From Parapedobacter sp. SGR-10 (GTDB lineage: Bacteria > Bacteroidota > Bacteroidia > Sphingobacteriales > Sphingobacteriaceae): a stretch of 64,000 nucleotides of DNA. The notes beneath the pieces were generated by a model. The model saw only the letters and a list, made by a program, of their open reading frames with translations, did not search any database and was not told the origin of the DNA. The stretch's first letter is position 1, and each line of letters begins with the position of its first letter. Of this stretch, positions 53,240 to 61,087 are shown in pieces. The DNA is taken from assembly GCF_011030405.1 (NCBI RefSeq), contig NZ_JAAJTJ010000017.1:1-64000 (forward strand), read 5' to 3'. A program made the translations under genes and the position numbers.

Positions 53240-54217
53240 CTAAAGGGACTGTTTCCAGAACATTTCCCGGTAGGCTTTTGGCGTATTCCCTGTGATCGAT
53301 TTGAACGCTTTGTGAAAGCTCACAAGATTGTTGAATCCCGATTCATAGCAGGCCTCTTTTATGGAACCATGCGTATTCCCCAAAATCTTCTGTGCATTGG
53401 ATATCCGGAGTTTCGTTACGAAGTCCGTTAATGTCCGTCCGGTTTTTTGCTTGAAAAACCGACAGAATGAATTTTTGGTCATTCCGGAGAGATCGGCGAC
53501 TTCATCCAGATGGACGTGTACTTTGTAACTGTCGTTGATAAAGCCCAATATGAGGTTCATGCGGTTCATATCGTCATCGTGGTACTGTATGTTGTAGTCC
53601 GCGCTGACCAGCTTTTCCTTGTCGGGGTGCTGGTCAAAGATATGGAGGGTGTGCAACAATGCAAGGATGCGCTCCAACCCGGAGGTCGCCATGAGACGGA
53701 GGAATGAGTTTTCCAGGTTTTTGTCCGAGCATCTGCACATGATGCCGTCTTTTGAATATTCTATGAGCCTACGTATAGGACTAAGTTCCGGCAGGCTCCA
53801 AAATACCTGTCCGACAAAATCTCTTAGGAAATGTGCTACCACGACATTGGCCCTGGTATCAGATTCAGGCAGGAGGTACTCCTCGTCGAACAACCAATAA
53901 TGGGGAACATTGCTTCCGATCAGCACACAGTCACCTGCTGAAAAGGGGGTGATGCAGTCACCGATAAAAAAGGTTCCCTTCCCCTCCAAAATCAATATAA
54001 ATTCAATTTCATCATGGTAGTGCCATACATTATGGTTTTGCGGGATAGCACATGTAGGCAACCTGGAAAACTGTTCGGCTGAAGATTTTGAGCGGATATT
54101 CCAGGTCAATGTCAGAGGAGTGTACAATGCGCTGTATGCTACCGTTCCTTTGATGAAAAAACAGGGAGGTGGTGCTATCCTAAACCTTGCTTCCATCGCT
54201 GCATGGGTAGGGATCAC
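53240..54217 (-). pseudogene. AraC-family regulator with lost 5' end
   Basis: The authentic part runs from about 54041 down to 53240. It contains the end of an AraC cupin arm (NVWHYHDEIEFILILEGKGTFFIGD), VPHYWLFDEEYLL, and a C-terminal pair of AraC helix-turn-helix motifs (VHLDEVADLSGMTKNSFCRFF, SIKEACYESGFNNLVSFHKAF). The open frame continues to an ATG at 54217, but those first ~55 residues (MIPTHAAMEARFRIAPPP onward) are the antisense of the SDR gene, not AraC-like. A deletion has removed the native start, about 25 residues and the promoter. Related regulators control sugar-use genes; the neighbours suggest L-fucose. Confidence 0.8.
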
Positions 54218-54545
54218 CGACCGTTTTGCTTATTCCATGAGTAAAGGGGCTATATTTGCCATGACGCTGTCCGTAGCTAGGGATTATATAGCGGACAATA
54301 TCCGTTGCAACAGTATCTCTCCGGCACGGGTACATACACCTTTTGTGGATGGCTTTATTGCCAAAAATTACCCTGGTCAAGAACAGGAAATGTTTGGTAA
54401 ACTTGCTAAGTCACAGCCGATAGGCCGTATGGCAAAGCCGGAAGAAATTGCTAAATTAGCCTTGTTCTTATGCAGCGATGATGCCGGGTTCATTACAGGA
54501 AATGATTATCCAATTGATGGCGGCTTTATTAAACTGAACAATTAG
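54042..54545 (+). pseudogene. 3' part of a short-chain dehydrogenase (L-fucose pathway)
   Basis: Readable from 54042 as GIAHVGNLENCSAEDFER then IFQVNVRGVYNALYATVP, which in an intact SDR follows NNA; the cofactor-binding first ~90 residues are absent. The catalytic part is intact (ILNLASIAAWVG, FAYSMSKGAIFAMTL with Y-x3-K, IRCNSISPARVHTPF) and the end is GNDYPIDGGFIKLNN. A 141-aa ORF from a GTG at 54120 could be called, but it lacks the Rossmann start and should be inactive. Family traits suit a 2-keto-3-deoxy-L-fuconate dehydrogenase. Confidence 0.85.
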
Positions 54546-54573
54546 TCAGTTATCAGTAAGGATAGTCGGTTTT

Positions 54574-54608
54574 TTAATTCATAATTCATAATTCATAATT
54601 TTTAATTC
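54574..54608. repeat. heptanucleotide array (WTAATTC type)
   Basis: Five 7-nt units: TTAATTC, ATAATTC, ATAATTC, ATAATTT, TTAATTC, ending 4 nt before the ATG of the amidohydrolase gene. Confidence 0.75.
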
Positions 54609-54612
54609 TCCA

Positions 54613-55440
54613 ATGCGTATAGATTCCCATCAACATTTCTGGATATACAATGTAGAGCGGGACGCTTGGATCACGGATGATATGTCTGTAATCCGACGGG
54701 ATTTTATGCCTACGGATCTAGCCCCATTGCTCAAGGAAAATAATATAGACGGTGTCATCGCTGTGCAGGCAGAACAATCCCATCAAGAGACACAGTTTTT
54801 GGTAGATTTGTCTGCCGTGTATGCTATGGTGAAGGCGGTGGTCGGTTGGGTCGATTTAGCTTCGGGTCAAGTGGTGGAACATTTACGGCACTTTTCCCAA
54901 TACCCGATTGTCAAGGGCTTCCGCCATATCGTAGAAGGAGAGGAAGATCCGGACTTTTTGATGCGTCCTGCTATACAGCGAGGGATAAAAGCCTTGACAA
55001 AATACGGATATACTTATGACTTGTTGATTCGTCCACGTCATTTTGAAAGTACATTGGCTTGTGCAAAGGCAAATCCCGACCAACAGTTTATCCTCAACCA
55101 TATGGCGAAGCCGGATATCAAACAGAAGGCATTTGATGAATGGGCGGGATTTATTGCCGATTTGGCGGCTTTTCCGAATGTCGCCTGCAAGGTCTCCGGA
55201 CTAGCGACCGAAACTGATTGGATGAAGTGGCAACTGGAGGATTTTGCGCGGTATATAGATCATGTCATAGCGCGATTCGGTAAGGATAGAATTATGTTCG
55301 GTTCGGATTGGCCGGTGTGTCTGCTGTCGGCATCTTATGCAGACAATATGCGTATCATGGGCAGTAGACTGAGCTCATTTACGGAGGAAGATCGGCAGGC
55401 TTTTTTTGGTGGAAATGCGGTTAGGGTTTATAATATTTGA
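54613..55440 (+). CDS. amidohydrolase, L-fuconolactonase-like
   Basis: 275 aa metal-dependent hydrolase of the amidohydrolase_2 type: DSHQHFW at the N terminus, GVIAVQAEQSHQET, GWVDLASGQV, GFRHIVEGEEDPDF, ILNHMAKPDI, CKVSGLATETDW and MFGSDWPVCLLSASY, all usual for L-fuconolactonases and relatives. It opens L-fucono-1,5-lactone to L-fuconate. It lies between the truncated SDR and an intact L-fucose dehydrogenase-like gene, which supports this role. Start codon placed 4 nt after a heptamer array. Confidence 0.87.
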   Translation: MRIDSHQHFWIYNVERDAWITDDMSVIRRDFMPTDLAPLLKENNIDGVIAVQAEQSHQETQFLVDLSAVYAMVKAVVGWVDLASGQVVEHLRHFSQYPIVKGFRHIVEGEEDPDFLMRPAIQRGIKALTKYGYTYDLLIRPRHFESTLACAKANPDQQFILNHMAKPDIKQKAFDEWAGFIADLAAFPNVACKVSGLATETDWMKWQLEDFARYIDHVIARFGKDRIMFGSDWPVCLLSASYADNMRIMGSRLSSFTEEDRQAFFGGNAVRVYNI

Positions 55441-55444
55441 GGGC

Positions 55445-55612
55445 AAGGAGCAAGGATTAAGGAGCAAGGAGTAAGGATTAAGGAGCAAGGAGTAAGGATT
55501 AAGGAGCAAGGAGTAAGGATTAAGGAGCAAGGAGTAAAGATTAAGGAGTAAAGATTAAGGAGTAAAGATCAAGGATGAAGGAGTAAGGATTAAGGATTAA
55601 GGAATAAGGACT
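55445..55612. repeat. 24-unit heptanucleotide array (AAGGANN)
   Basis: 24 consecutive 7-nt units in phase. The first 13 follow a 21-nt supercycle (AAGGAGC, AAGGAGT, AAGGATT); later units drift (AAAGATT, AAAGATC, AAGGATG, AAGGAAT). It occupies nearly the whole gap between the amidohydrolase stop and the SDR start at 55639. Confidence 0.95.
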
Positions 55613-55638
55613 ATATCTCACTACTAAATACGCACAAC

Positions 55639-56427
55639 ATGGATTTACATTTAAAAGATAAAGTTGTCATTGTCACCGGTGGTGCCAAGGGCATCGGCAA
55701 AGGGATTGTGCTGGCTCTGGCCGAAGAGGGAGCTATTCCTGTTATTGTCGGGCGCACACAAGCTGACAATGAAAAAGCCAGGGCGGAAGTCGAGGCATTG
55801 GGCATACAGGCTTTAGCTTTGGAAGCTGAGCTTTCTGACCCCTCTGCTTGCGAGAAAGTTGTTCGTGCTGTTATGGAAAAATACAATCGTATAGACGGAC
55901 TGGTCAATAATGCGGGCGTCAACGATGGAGTAGGTCTGGAAAATGGTAGCTATGAAGGTTTTTTAGCCTCCTTGCATAATAATGTTGTTCATTATTACTT
56001 GATGGCTCACCATGCCTTGGGGGCATTGAAAGTATCTAAGGGTGCCATACTGAATATCACCTCCAAAACGGCCGAGACAGGACAGGGAAATACGTCCGGG
56101 TATGCAGCATCCAATGGTGGGCGGAATGCATTGACAAGGGAATGGGCGGTGGAATTATTGCCATTTAATATTCGGGTGAATGCTATCATTGTCGCAGAAG
56201 CTGCAACGCCACAATATGACCGTTGGATAAGCACTTTGGACAATCCTGAAGAAACATTACGGAAAATCCATGACCGTATCCCATTAGGGAATCGGATGAC
56301 GACCGTCAACGAAATCGCGGATATGGCCATCTTTTTGCTTTCTGACAGATCGAGCCATACTACAGGGCAGCTTATACATGTGGATGGAGGATATGTGCAT
56401 CTGGACCGATCGCTGATTCGGGATTAG
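55639..56427 (+). CDS. SDR, L-fucose-dehydrogenase-like
   Basis: 262 aa, Rossmann start VTGGAKGIGKGI, LVNNAGVNDG and end GQLIHVDGGYVHLDRSL. NITSKTAETGQGNTSGYAAS then NGGRNALTREWAVELL resembles L-fucose dehydrogenases such as the Burkholderia enzyme. The motif is Y-A-A-S-N, so the usual catalytic Lys is Asn. Bacteroidota homologues may share this, but it is unusual for an active SDR. It would oxidise L-fucose to L-fucono-1,5-lactone, the substrate of the neighbouring lactonase. Confidence 0.85.
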   Translation: MDLHLKDKVVIVTGGAKGIGKGIVLALAEEGAIPVIVGRTQADNEKARAEVEALGIQALALEAELSDPSACEKVVRAVMEKYNRIDGLVNNAGVNDGVGLENGSYEGFLASLHNNVVHYYLMAHHALGALKVSKGAILNITSKTAETGQGNTSGYAASNGGRNALTREWAVELLPFNIRVNAIIVAEAATPQYDRWISTLDNPEETLRKIHDRIPLGNRMTTVNEIADMAIFLLSDRSSHTTGQLIHVDGGYVHLDRSLIRD

Positions 56428-56471
56428 TCAATTAAAATTGGTAATTATATATTTCTTTAACCAAACTTTGT

Positions 56472-56629
56472 CGTCATTTCGATGAGGAGGTACGACGAAG
56501 AGAACCGAACGAAGTGAGCTCTACGAAGTAAAATCTATGGCCAGATAGTACATTAATCCAATTCATCCATAGATTTATCTGCGATGAGCTCGCATTGCTC
56601 GGTTCTCCTCATTCTTCGTCGAAATGACG
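56472..56629. repeat. large imperfect inverted repeat beginning CGTCATTTCGA
   Basis: The left arm (56472-56540) starts CGTCATTTCGATGAGGAGG; the right arm (56567-56629) ends CATTCTTCGTCGAAATGACG. They pair over roughly 60 nt with bulges, and a 26-nt loop. Related at the ends to the element at 58715. It fills most of the 374-nt gap between the SDR and RluA-family genes. Confidence 0.85.
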
Positions 56630-56789
56630 GGCTGGTTGCTAAAGTATATAATCGCCTTAAAATTTATGGTAATTATATACTTTCTTCATGACCAACCATA
56701 AATAACGTCGTCATTCTGACCGGATCCGCCAGCAGGAATCTAAAAGCTATTCCCTATCTTTTTTACAATGGTTTTTGTCGGATTTCATT

Positions 56790-56797
56790 TACTTTTG
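56790..56797 (+). promoter_or_regulatory. candidate -7 box TACTTTTG
   Basis: Exact TAnnTTTG match, 4 nt before the ATG at 56802. If used, the transcript would be leaderless or nearly so. A clear -33 box is missing. Confidence 0.4.
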
Positions 56798-56801
56798 TGC
56801 T

Positions 56802-57842
56802 ATGGCAGAAGATGTAGAATTACTGGAACAGGATGAGCAGGAACTGTACGAGCATATACGTATTGTAGCGGACAGAGGTCAAGCCCTGTTGCGAGTAGAC
56901 AAATTTCTGATGAATAGGGTCGAGAATACCTCGCGCAATCGTATACAGCATGCCATAGATGCCGGTACTGTTCGGGTGAATGATCAACCTATAAAGGCAA
57001 GTTACAAGGTCAAGCCATTGGACATTATTACCATGGTACTGCCGGATCCGCCACGTGATACCGAGGTGTATCCCGAAAATATTCCGTTGGATATCATATA
57101 CGAAGACGACGACGTCCTATTGGTCAACAAGGAAGCGGGTATGGTCGTGCACCCGGGATACAACAATTACACAGGTACATTGGTCAATGCGCTGACCTAC
57201 CATCTCAATATTTTGCCTACTTTGCCCGGCAATACGGGGCGTCCCGGTCTGGTGCATCGCATCGACAAAGATACTTCGGGACTATTGATTATAGCTAAGA
57301 ACGAGTGGTCTATGACCTATCTTGCCAAGCAGTTTTTTGAACATACGATACAGCGCCGTTATGTCGCTTTGGTATGGGGAGATATTGCTGAAGATGGAAC
57401 AGTAACCGGATACATCGGAAGGGATGCCAGGGATAGAAGAATCATGAGCCTCTATGATGATCCCGAAAAAGGCAAGTGGTCTGTCACACACTATGAGGTA
57501 TTGGAAAGGTTGGGCTATGTGACCTTGATCGAATGTAGGCTGGAGACTGGGCGCACCCATCAGATACGTGCCCATCTGAAAGCTATAGGACACCCCCTGT
57601 TTGGCGATACCAGCTATGGAGGTGACCGTATTCTGAAAGGAACGGTCTTTAATAAATACAAGCAATTTGTGGATAATTGTTTCCAATTGCTGCCTAGACA
57701 GGCGCTCCATGCGAAATCACTAGGCTTTGCGCATCCAAAGACAAAAGAAATTTTGTATTTTGAAGTACCAATTCCCGAAGATTTTCGTTTAGCATTAGAG
57801 AAATGGAGATCTTATGCGCAAGGGAAAGATTTAGATAAATAG
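56802..57842 (+). CDS. RluA-family pseudouridine synthase
   Basis: 346 aa from the ATG at 56802 (MAEDVELLEQDEQEL); the TTG at 56775 lies before the promoter box. N-terminal S4 RNA-binding domain (LRVDKFLMNRVENTSRNRIQHAI), then catalytic domain with GRPGLVHRIDKDTSGLLIIAKN (Asp nucleophile), RRYVALVWGDI, LETGRTHQIRAHLKAIGHPLFGD. RluD-like enzymes modify 23S rRNA uridines. Ten nt upstream of the aminotransferase gene, so in an operon with it. Confidence 0.93.
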   Translation: MAEDVELLEQDEQELYEHIRIVADRGQALLRVDKFLMNRVENTSRNRIQHAIDAGTVRVNDQPIKASYKVKPLDIITMVLPDPPRDTEVYPENIPLDIIYEDDDVLLVNKEAGMVVHPGYNNYTGTLVNALTYHLNILPTLPGNTGRPGLVHRIDKDTSGLLIIAKNEWSMTYLAKQFFEHTIQRRYVALVWGDIAEDGTVTGYIGRDARDRRIMSLYDDPEKGKWSVTHYEVLERLGYVTLIECRLETGRTHQIRAHLKAIGHPLFGDTSYGGDRILKGTVFNKYKQFVDNCFQLLPRQALHAKSLGFAHPKTKEILYFEVPIPEDFRLALEKWRSYAQGKDLDK

Positions 57843-57852
57843 GATTATTTTT

Positions 57853-58707
57853 ATGCCGATACACTATATCAATCACAACGGTACACTCGTGCCTGAGGAT
57901 ACGTTCATACTGACAGCAGGGAACAGGAGTTTTCGCTATGGGGACGGTATTTTTGAAACGATGTTGTATAAGGATGGGGAAATACGTTTTCTTTCTTTTC
58001 ATATCGAAAGGCTGCAACGCAGTATGCAAAAGATCCATCTGGATTATTATAATAAGTTTGATACCTATTTTGTAAAAAGTGCTACGGAAGAGTTGGTTCG
58101 TAAAAACAATATGGTCGGGCAGCAGGTACGTGTGCGCCTGATCGTGTACAGGGAAGGGGAAGGGCTATACACACCGGAGACCAACAAGCCTTCGTTTGTA
58201 TTGCAGGTACATAAGGTAGGGGACGAACGCCGGGACAAAAAAGTCGGTCTCATCGTGGATCTGTACACGGAATATAAAAAGCCTTACAGTGATCTTTCGG
58301 ACTTAAAATCCAATAATGCACTGCTGTATGTCATGGCAGGGCTTTATAAAAAGAAATTTAATTACGATGAGGTGTTGATCCTCAACCAGGAAGGAAATCT
58401 ATGCGAAGCCCTGACTTCGAATATTTTTGTCTATTATGACAAGGTGCTTTATACTCCGGCACTCAATCAAGGCTGTATAGACGGGGTAATGCGACGTGTG
58501 GTCATGGATATTGCCGCACATGAAGGTATACCTGTGGTGGAAGCGGAGATCAATCCGGAGATTATGAAAAGTGCCGATGAAATATTCTGTACCAATGCGG
58601 TACAGGGGATACAATGGGTGATGGGGTACAAGCAAAAACGTTACTTCAACAGGATATCGCGGATATTGCAGGAAAGGTTGGGTACTTGGGTATATGAGGA
58701 GGGGTAA
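57853..58707 (+). CDS. class IV aminotransferase
   Basis: 284 aa. SFRYGDGIFETMLYKDGEI, IERLQRSMQKI, SDLKSNNALLYVMA (PLP Lys) and EGNLCEALTSNIFVYYD, TPALNQGCIDGVMRR are typical of fold-type IV enzymes, such as branched-chain or D-amino-acid aminotransferases and aminodeoxychorismate lyases. The exact substrate is not clear from sequence. Short gap (10 nt) to the pseudouridine synthase gene. Confidence 0.9.
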   Translation: MPIHYINHNGTLVPEDTFILTAGNRSFRYGDGIFETMLYKDGEIRFLSFHIERLQRSMQKIHLDYYNKFDTYFVKSATEELVRKNNMVGQQVRVRLIVYREGEGLYTPETNKPSFVLQVHKVGDERRDKKVGLIVDLYTEYKKPYSDLSDLKSNNALLYVMAGLYKKKFNYDEVLILNQEGNLCEALTSNIFVYYDKVLYTPALNQGCIDGVMRRVVMDIAAHEGIPVVEAEINPEIMKSADEIFCTNAVQGIQWVMGYKQKRYFNRISRILQERLGTWVYEEG

Positions 58708-58714
58708 ACATCGT

Positions 58715-58800
58715 CGTCATTGCGAGACGGAGGAACAACGACGAAGCAATCTGACGATGTCAAAATGCAGATTGCTTCGCCATTCTTCCTCGCAATGACG
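58715..58800. repeat. inverted repeat CGTCATTGCGAG...
   Basis: Left arm 58715-58753 (ends GAAGCAATCTG) and right arm 58768-58800 (CAGATTGCTTC...GCAATGACG) around a 14-nt loop. It lies in the gap between convergent genes (stops 58707 and 58811) and is followed by a T-run, so it can end transcripts from both sides. Same family as 56472. Confidence 0.88.
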
Positions 58801-58810
58801 CATTTTTTTA

Positions 58811-59980
58811 TTACTGCTGTACAGTTTCTAATTTTTCTGCTATCTCCTTGGATTTAGCTTCGTTTTCGACAAAGTCATAGTATTGTTTCAAACCGCGTAA
58901 TGCGCTTGTGTTCTTAGGTTCGATCTCGACGACCTTCGAGAAAAAGCCTTCCACCGGTTTTAATTTTTCTTTCAACTCCTTTAGCTTGGCAGTCTGCACC
59001 GTATTGCTGACGTTGGAGCTATTCAATGCGTTCAGCTCGTCCCGTACCTGGTTCATCAATACCACGCCTGCATTTAGATTTGCATCGGCATAGTTCGGGT
59101 CGAGTTCGATAGCTTTTTTATAAGCTTCTAATGCTTTTTCGGCATTGTTGTTGGCAGACTCGGCAATACCGAGGTAGTAATACAGGTTTTTGTTTTGTGC
59201 ATCTTTTGCAATCTGTGATTCGATATTGGAGATTACTTTTTCATTATTTCCTGCAATCAAGTTTAACTCGATATTCTGTACGGCCGCTGCCTGGTCATTC
59301 GGATAGGCTGCTACGGCTTTGGCTGCATATTCTATAGCAGAGGCTGTATCCTTCATAGAAAGATATAGCTTAGGTAGATCCACCATGACGACCTTGTGGG
59401 AAGAGAAGTCTTTTTTGTCGATGAGCTGCTTGTATTTGTCTATACCATTTTTATAGTCCTGGCTTTGTATTGCTGCAAGACCGGAATAGTAAGTGACGGT
59501 AGTATCTCCGGGCATATATTCCAGAGCCGTGTTGAAAGCATCGTAAGCTCCTTTAAAATCCTTCTTGTCCCAACTTGCTACGCCTTGGGTAAAATGGTAG
59601 TTGTACAACAATTGTTGAGCCACGTCGATATTTGCAGCAAGTTTTTTGTCCTTGTCCAAAGAGATAGCTTTTGCAATTCCTTCTTTAGCTTTCTCCGCAT
59701 GCTCTGCTTTCTTTTCGGCAAAAGCAAGATTGCTATACACCAGAGCGTAGTACATCCAGGCTTCGCCAGAATCCTTGGTCTTGTCATGGACGACCGCAGC
59801 GTCGACAGCTGTTTTAGCAGCATTAATGTACGTTTTTCCCAATTGTGGTGTACCTGCGATACGCAGTTCATCGTATTTTTGGATGTTTGAAGCAGCCTTT
59901 TTAAGGTTACTGTTTTGAGCGAAAGTGACGCTGCCGAATAGCAGCAGGGCTGAGCAAATAGCAATATGTTTAATATTCAT
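58811..59980 (-). CDS. periplasmic TPR protein 1
   Basis: 389 aa with signal peptide MNIKHIAICSALLLFGSVTFAQN. Several tetratricopeptide repeats, for example DFKGAYDAFNTALEYMPGD, YKNGIDKYKQLIDKKD, and AEKALEAYKKAIELDPNYADANLN. Probably a scaffold in the periplasm or outer membrane. Directly downstream of a paralogue (3-nt gap) and probably cotranscribed with gyrA. Confidence 0.87.
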   Translation of the reverse strand: MNIKHIAICSALLLFGSVTFAQNSNLKKAASNIQKYDELRIAGTPQLGKTYINAAKTAVDAAVVHDKTKDSGEAWMYYALVYSNLAFAEKKAEHAEKAKEGIAKAISLDKDKKLAANIDVAQQLLYNYHFTQGVASWDKKDFKGAYDAFNTALEYMPGDTTVTYYSGLAAIQSQDYKNGIDKYKQLIDKKDFSSHKVVMVDLPKLYLSMKDTASAIEYAAKAVAAYPNDQAAAVQNIELNLIAGNNEKVISNIESQIAKDAQNKNLYYYLGIAESANNNAEKALEAYKKAIELDPNYADANLNAGVVLMNQVRDELNALNSSNVSNTVQTAKLKELKEKLKPVEGFFSKVVEIEPKNTSALRGLKQYYDFVENEAKSKEIAEKLETVQQ

Positions 59981-59983
59981 TCC

Positions 59984-61081
59984 TTAATTATTTGATAGTT
60001 GATTCAACAATAAATTAACTCTATCCAATTGGCTGTCATCGCCAACGGTTTTGTAATACAAGGCTAACCCTTTGAGTGCGCCAATGTCATAAGGTTTAAT
60101 CTCATTGGCCTTGAGCAAGTGATTTTGTGCACTGTATTGATCTTCTAAGTTATTGATATTTTTTAAAAAATCATTCAAAAAAATCAAACCTAAAGCCAGA
60201 TTCGCACTGTAATTGTTGCTATCCAGCTGAATAATTCTTTGATAATACTTTTTTGCCTGGCCCATATTGCCTGTATTTTCATTGGCATATCCGGCCAGAT
60301 AGATCAAGTCTATGTTGTCGGGTTCGTACGCAATGGCTTCGTCGATGATAGGCGTGATCGCTCCGTACGATTTGTTGGCATTGTATATCTCGATCAGTTG
60401 AAAGAGGATTTGCTTGTTCTGTGGAAATTTGGTTCTAGCCGTTTCCAATATTGACAAATACTGCTGCTCCTCTTTGTTTTTCTTATAGAGCTCTGCTAGT
60501 TCAAGATATTTGTTGGCATCGGCTTCTGTGTCTTTTATGAGCTTGCTATAATAAGAAATGGCTTCTTTCGTTTTTCCGGCTTGACTGGCCAATAGGGCTA
60601 GGTTGTAAATGACATCTTCTGTATTCGTTCCCAATTTTTCTACTTCGAGATAACTTTGATAGGCATCAGCATATTTTTTTTCTACGATCTCTTTGTTTGC
60701 CTTATATATATAGGCAGCGATCAGGTTTTGATGTATGTAATTGATCTCTGTCTCATGTCTTTCCCGGTCACGGGGACGTATGCGTGCCTCCGCCTCTTTG
60801 GCTACCAGAATGGGATCCTTGTCGGACTTGATTTTTCGGGTCGAATCGGCATAGGCCAATGAACTGTATATCATAGCCCGGAGTACGTTGTTGCGGGAGT
60901 TGGAAGAATCCCGTCGGGTTTTATATCCGGCGTCAATGAATTTTTTTGCACTTTCCAAATGCTTGACGTCGCTGGATAGCATATAACGGGCAAGACTGTT
61001 GGAGGCCTCTTTATAGTTCGATTGGCCTACAACAGTCGTTCCTATGCCTAGTAATAATAAAGAGAAAATGATGTTCTTCAT
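59984..61081 (-). CDS. periplasmic TPR protein 2
   Basis: 365 aa, signal MKNIIFSLLLLGIGTTVVGQS. At least six TPR units (SYLEVEKLGTNTEDVIYNLA, KTKEAISYYSKLIKDTEAD, MGQAKKYYQRIIQLDSNNYS). Similar layout to the next gene downstream; likely a duplication. Only 6 nt separates it from the gyrA stop, so transcription from gyrA is probable. Confidence 0.86.
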   Translation of the reverse strand: MKNIIFSLLLLGIGTTVVGQSNYKEASNSLARYMLSSDVKHLESAKKFIDAGYKTRRDSSNSRNNVLRAMIYSSLAYADSTRKIKSDKDPILVAKEAEARIRPRDRERHETEINYIHQNLIAAYIYKANKEIVEKKYADAYQSYLEVEKLGTNTEDVIYNLALLASQAGKTKEAISYYSKLIKDTEADANKYLELAELYKKNKEEQQYLSILETARTKFPQNKQILFQLIEIYNANKSYGAITPIIDEAIAYEPDNIDLIYLAGYANENTGNMGQAKKYYQRIIQLDSNNYSANLALGLIFLNDFLKNINNLEDQYSAQNHLLKANEIKPYDIGALKGLALYYKTVGDDSQLDRVNLLLNQLSNN

Positions 61082-61087
61082 TATTTA

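Noticed and set aside
54120-54545. Complete 141-aa SDR gene starting at a GTG
   Set aside because: SDR coding sequence continues upstream to 54042 and the cofactor domain is missing, so it is a truncated gene.
55445-55612. CRISPR array
   Set aside because: Repeat units are 7 nt in direct succession with no spacers, and no cas genes are nearby.
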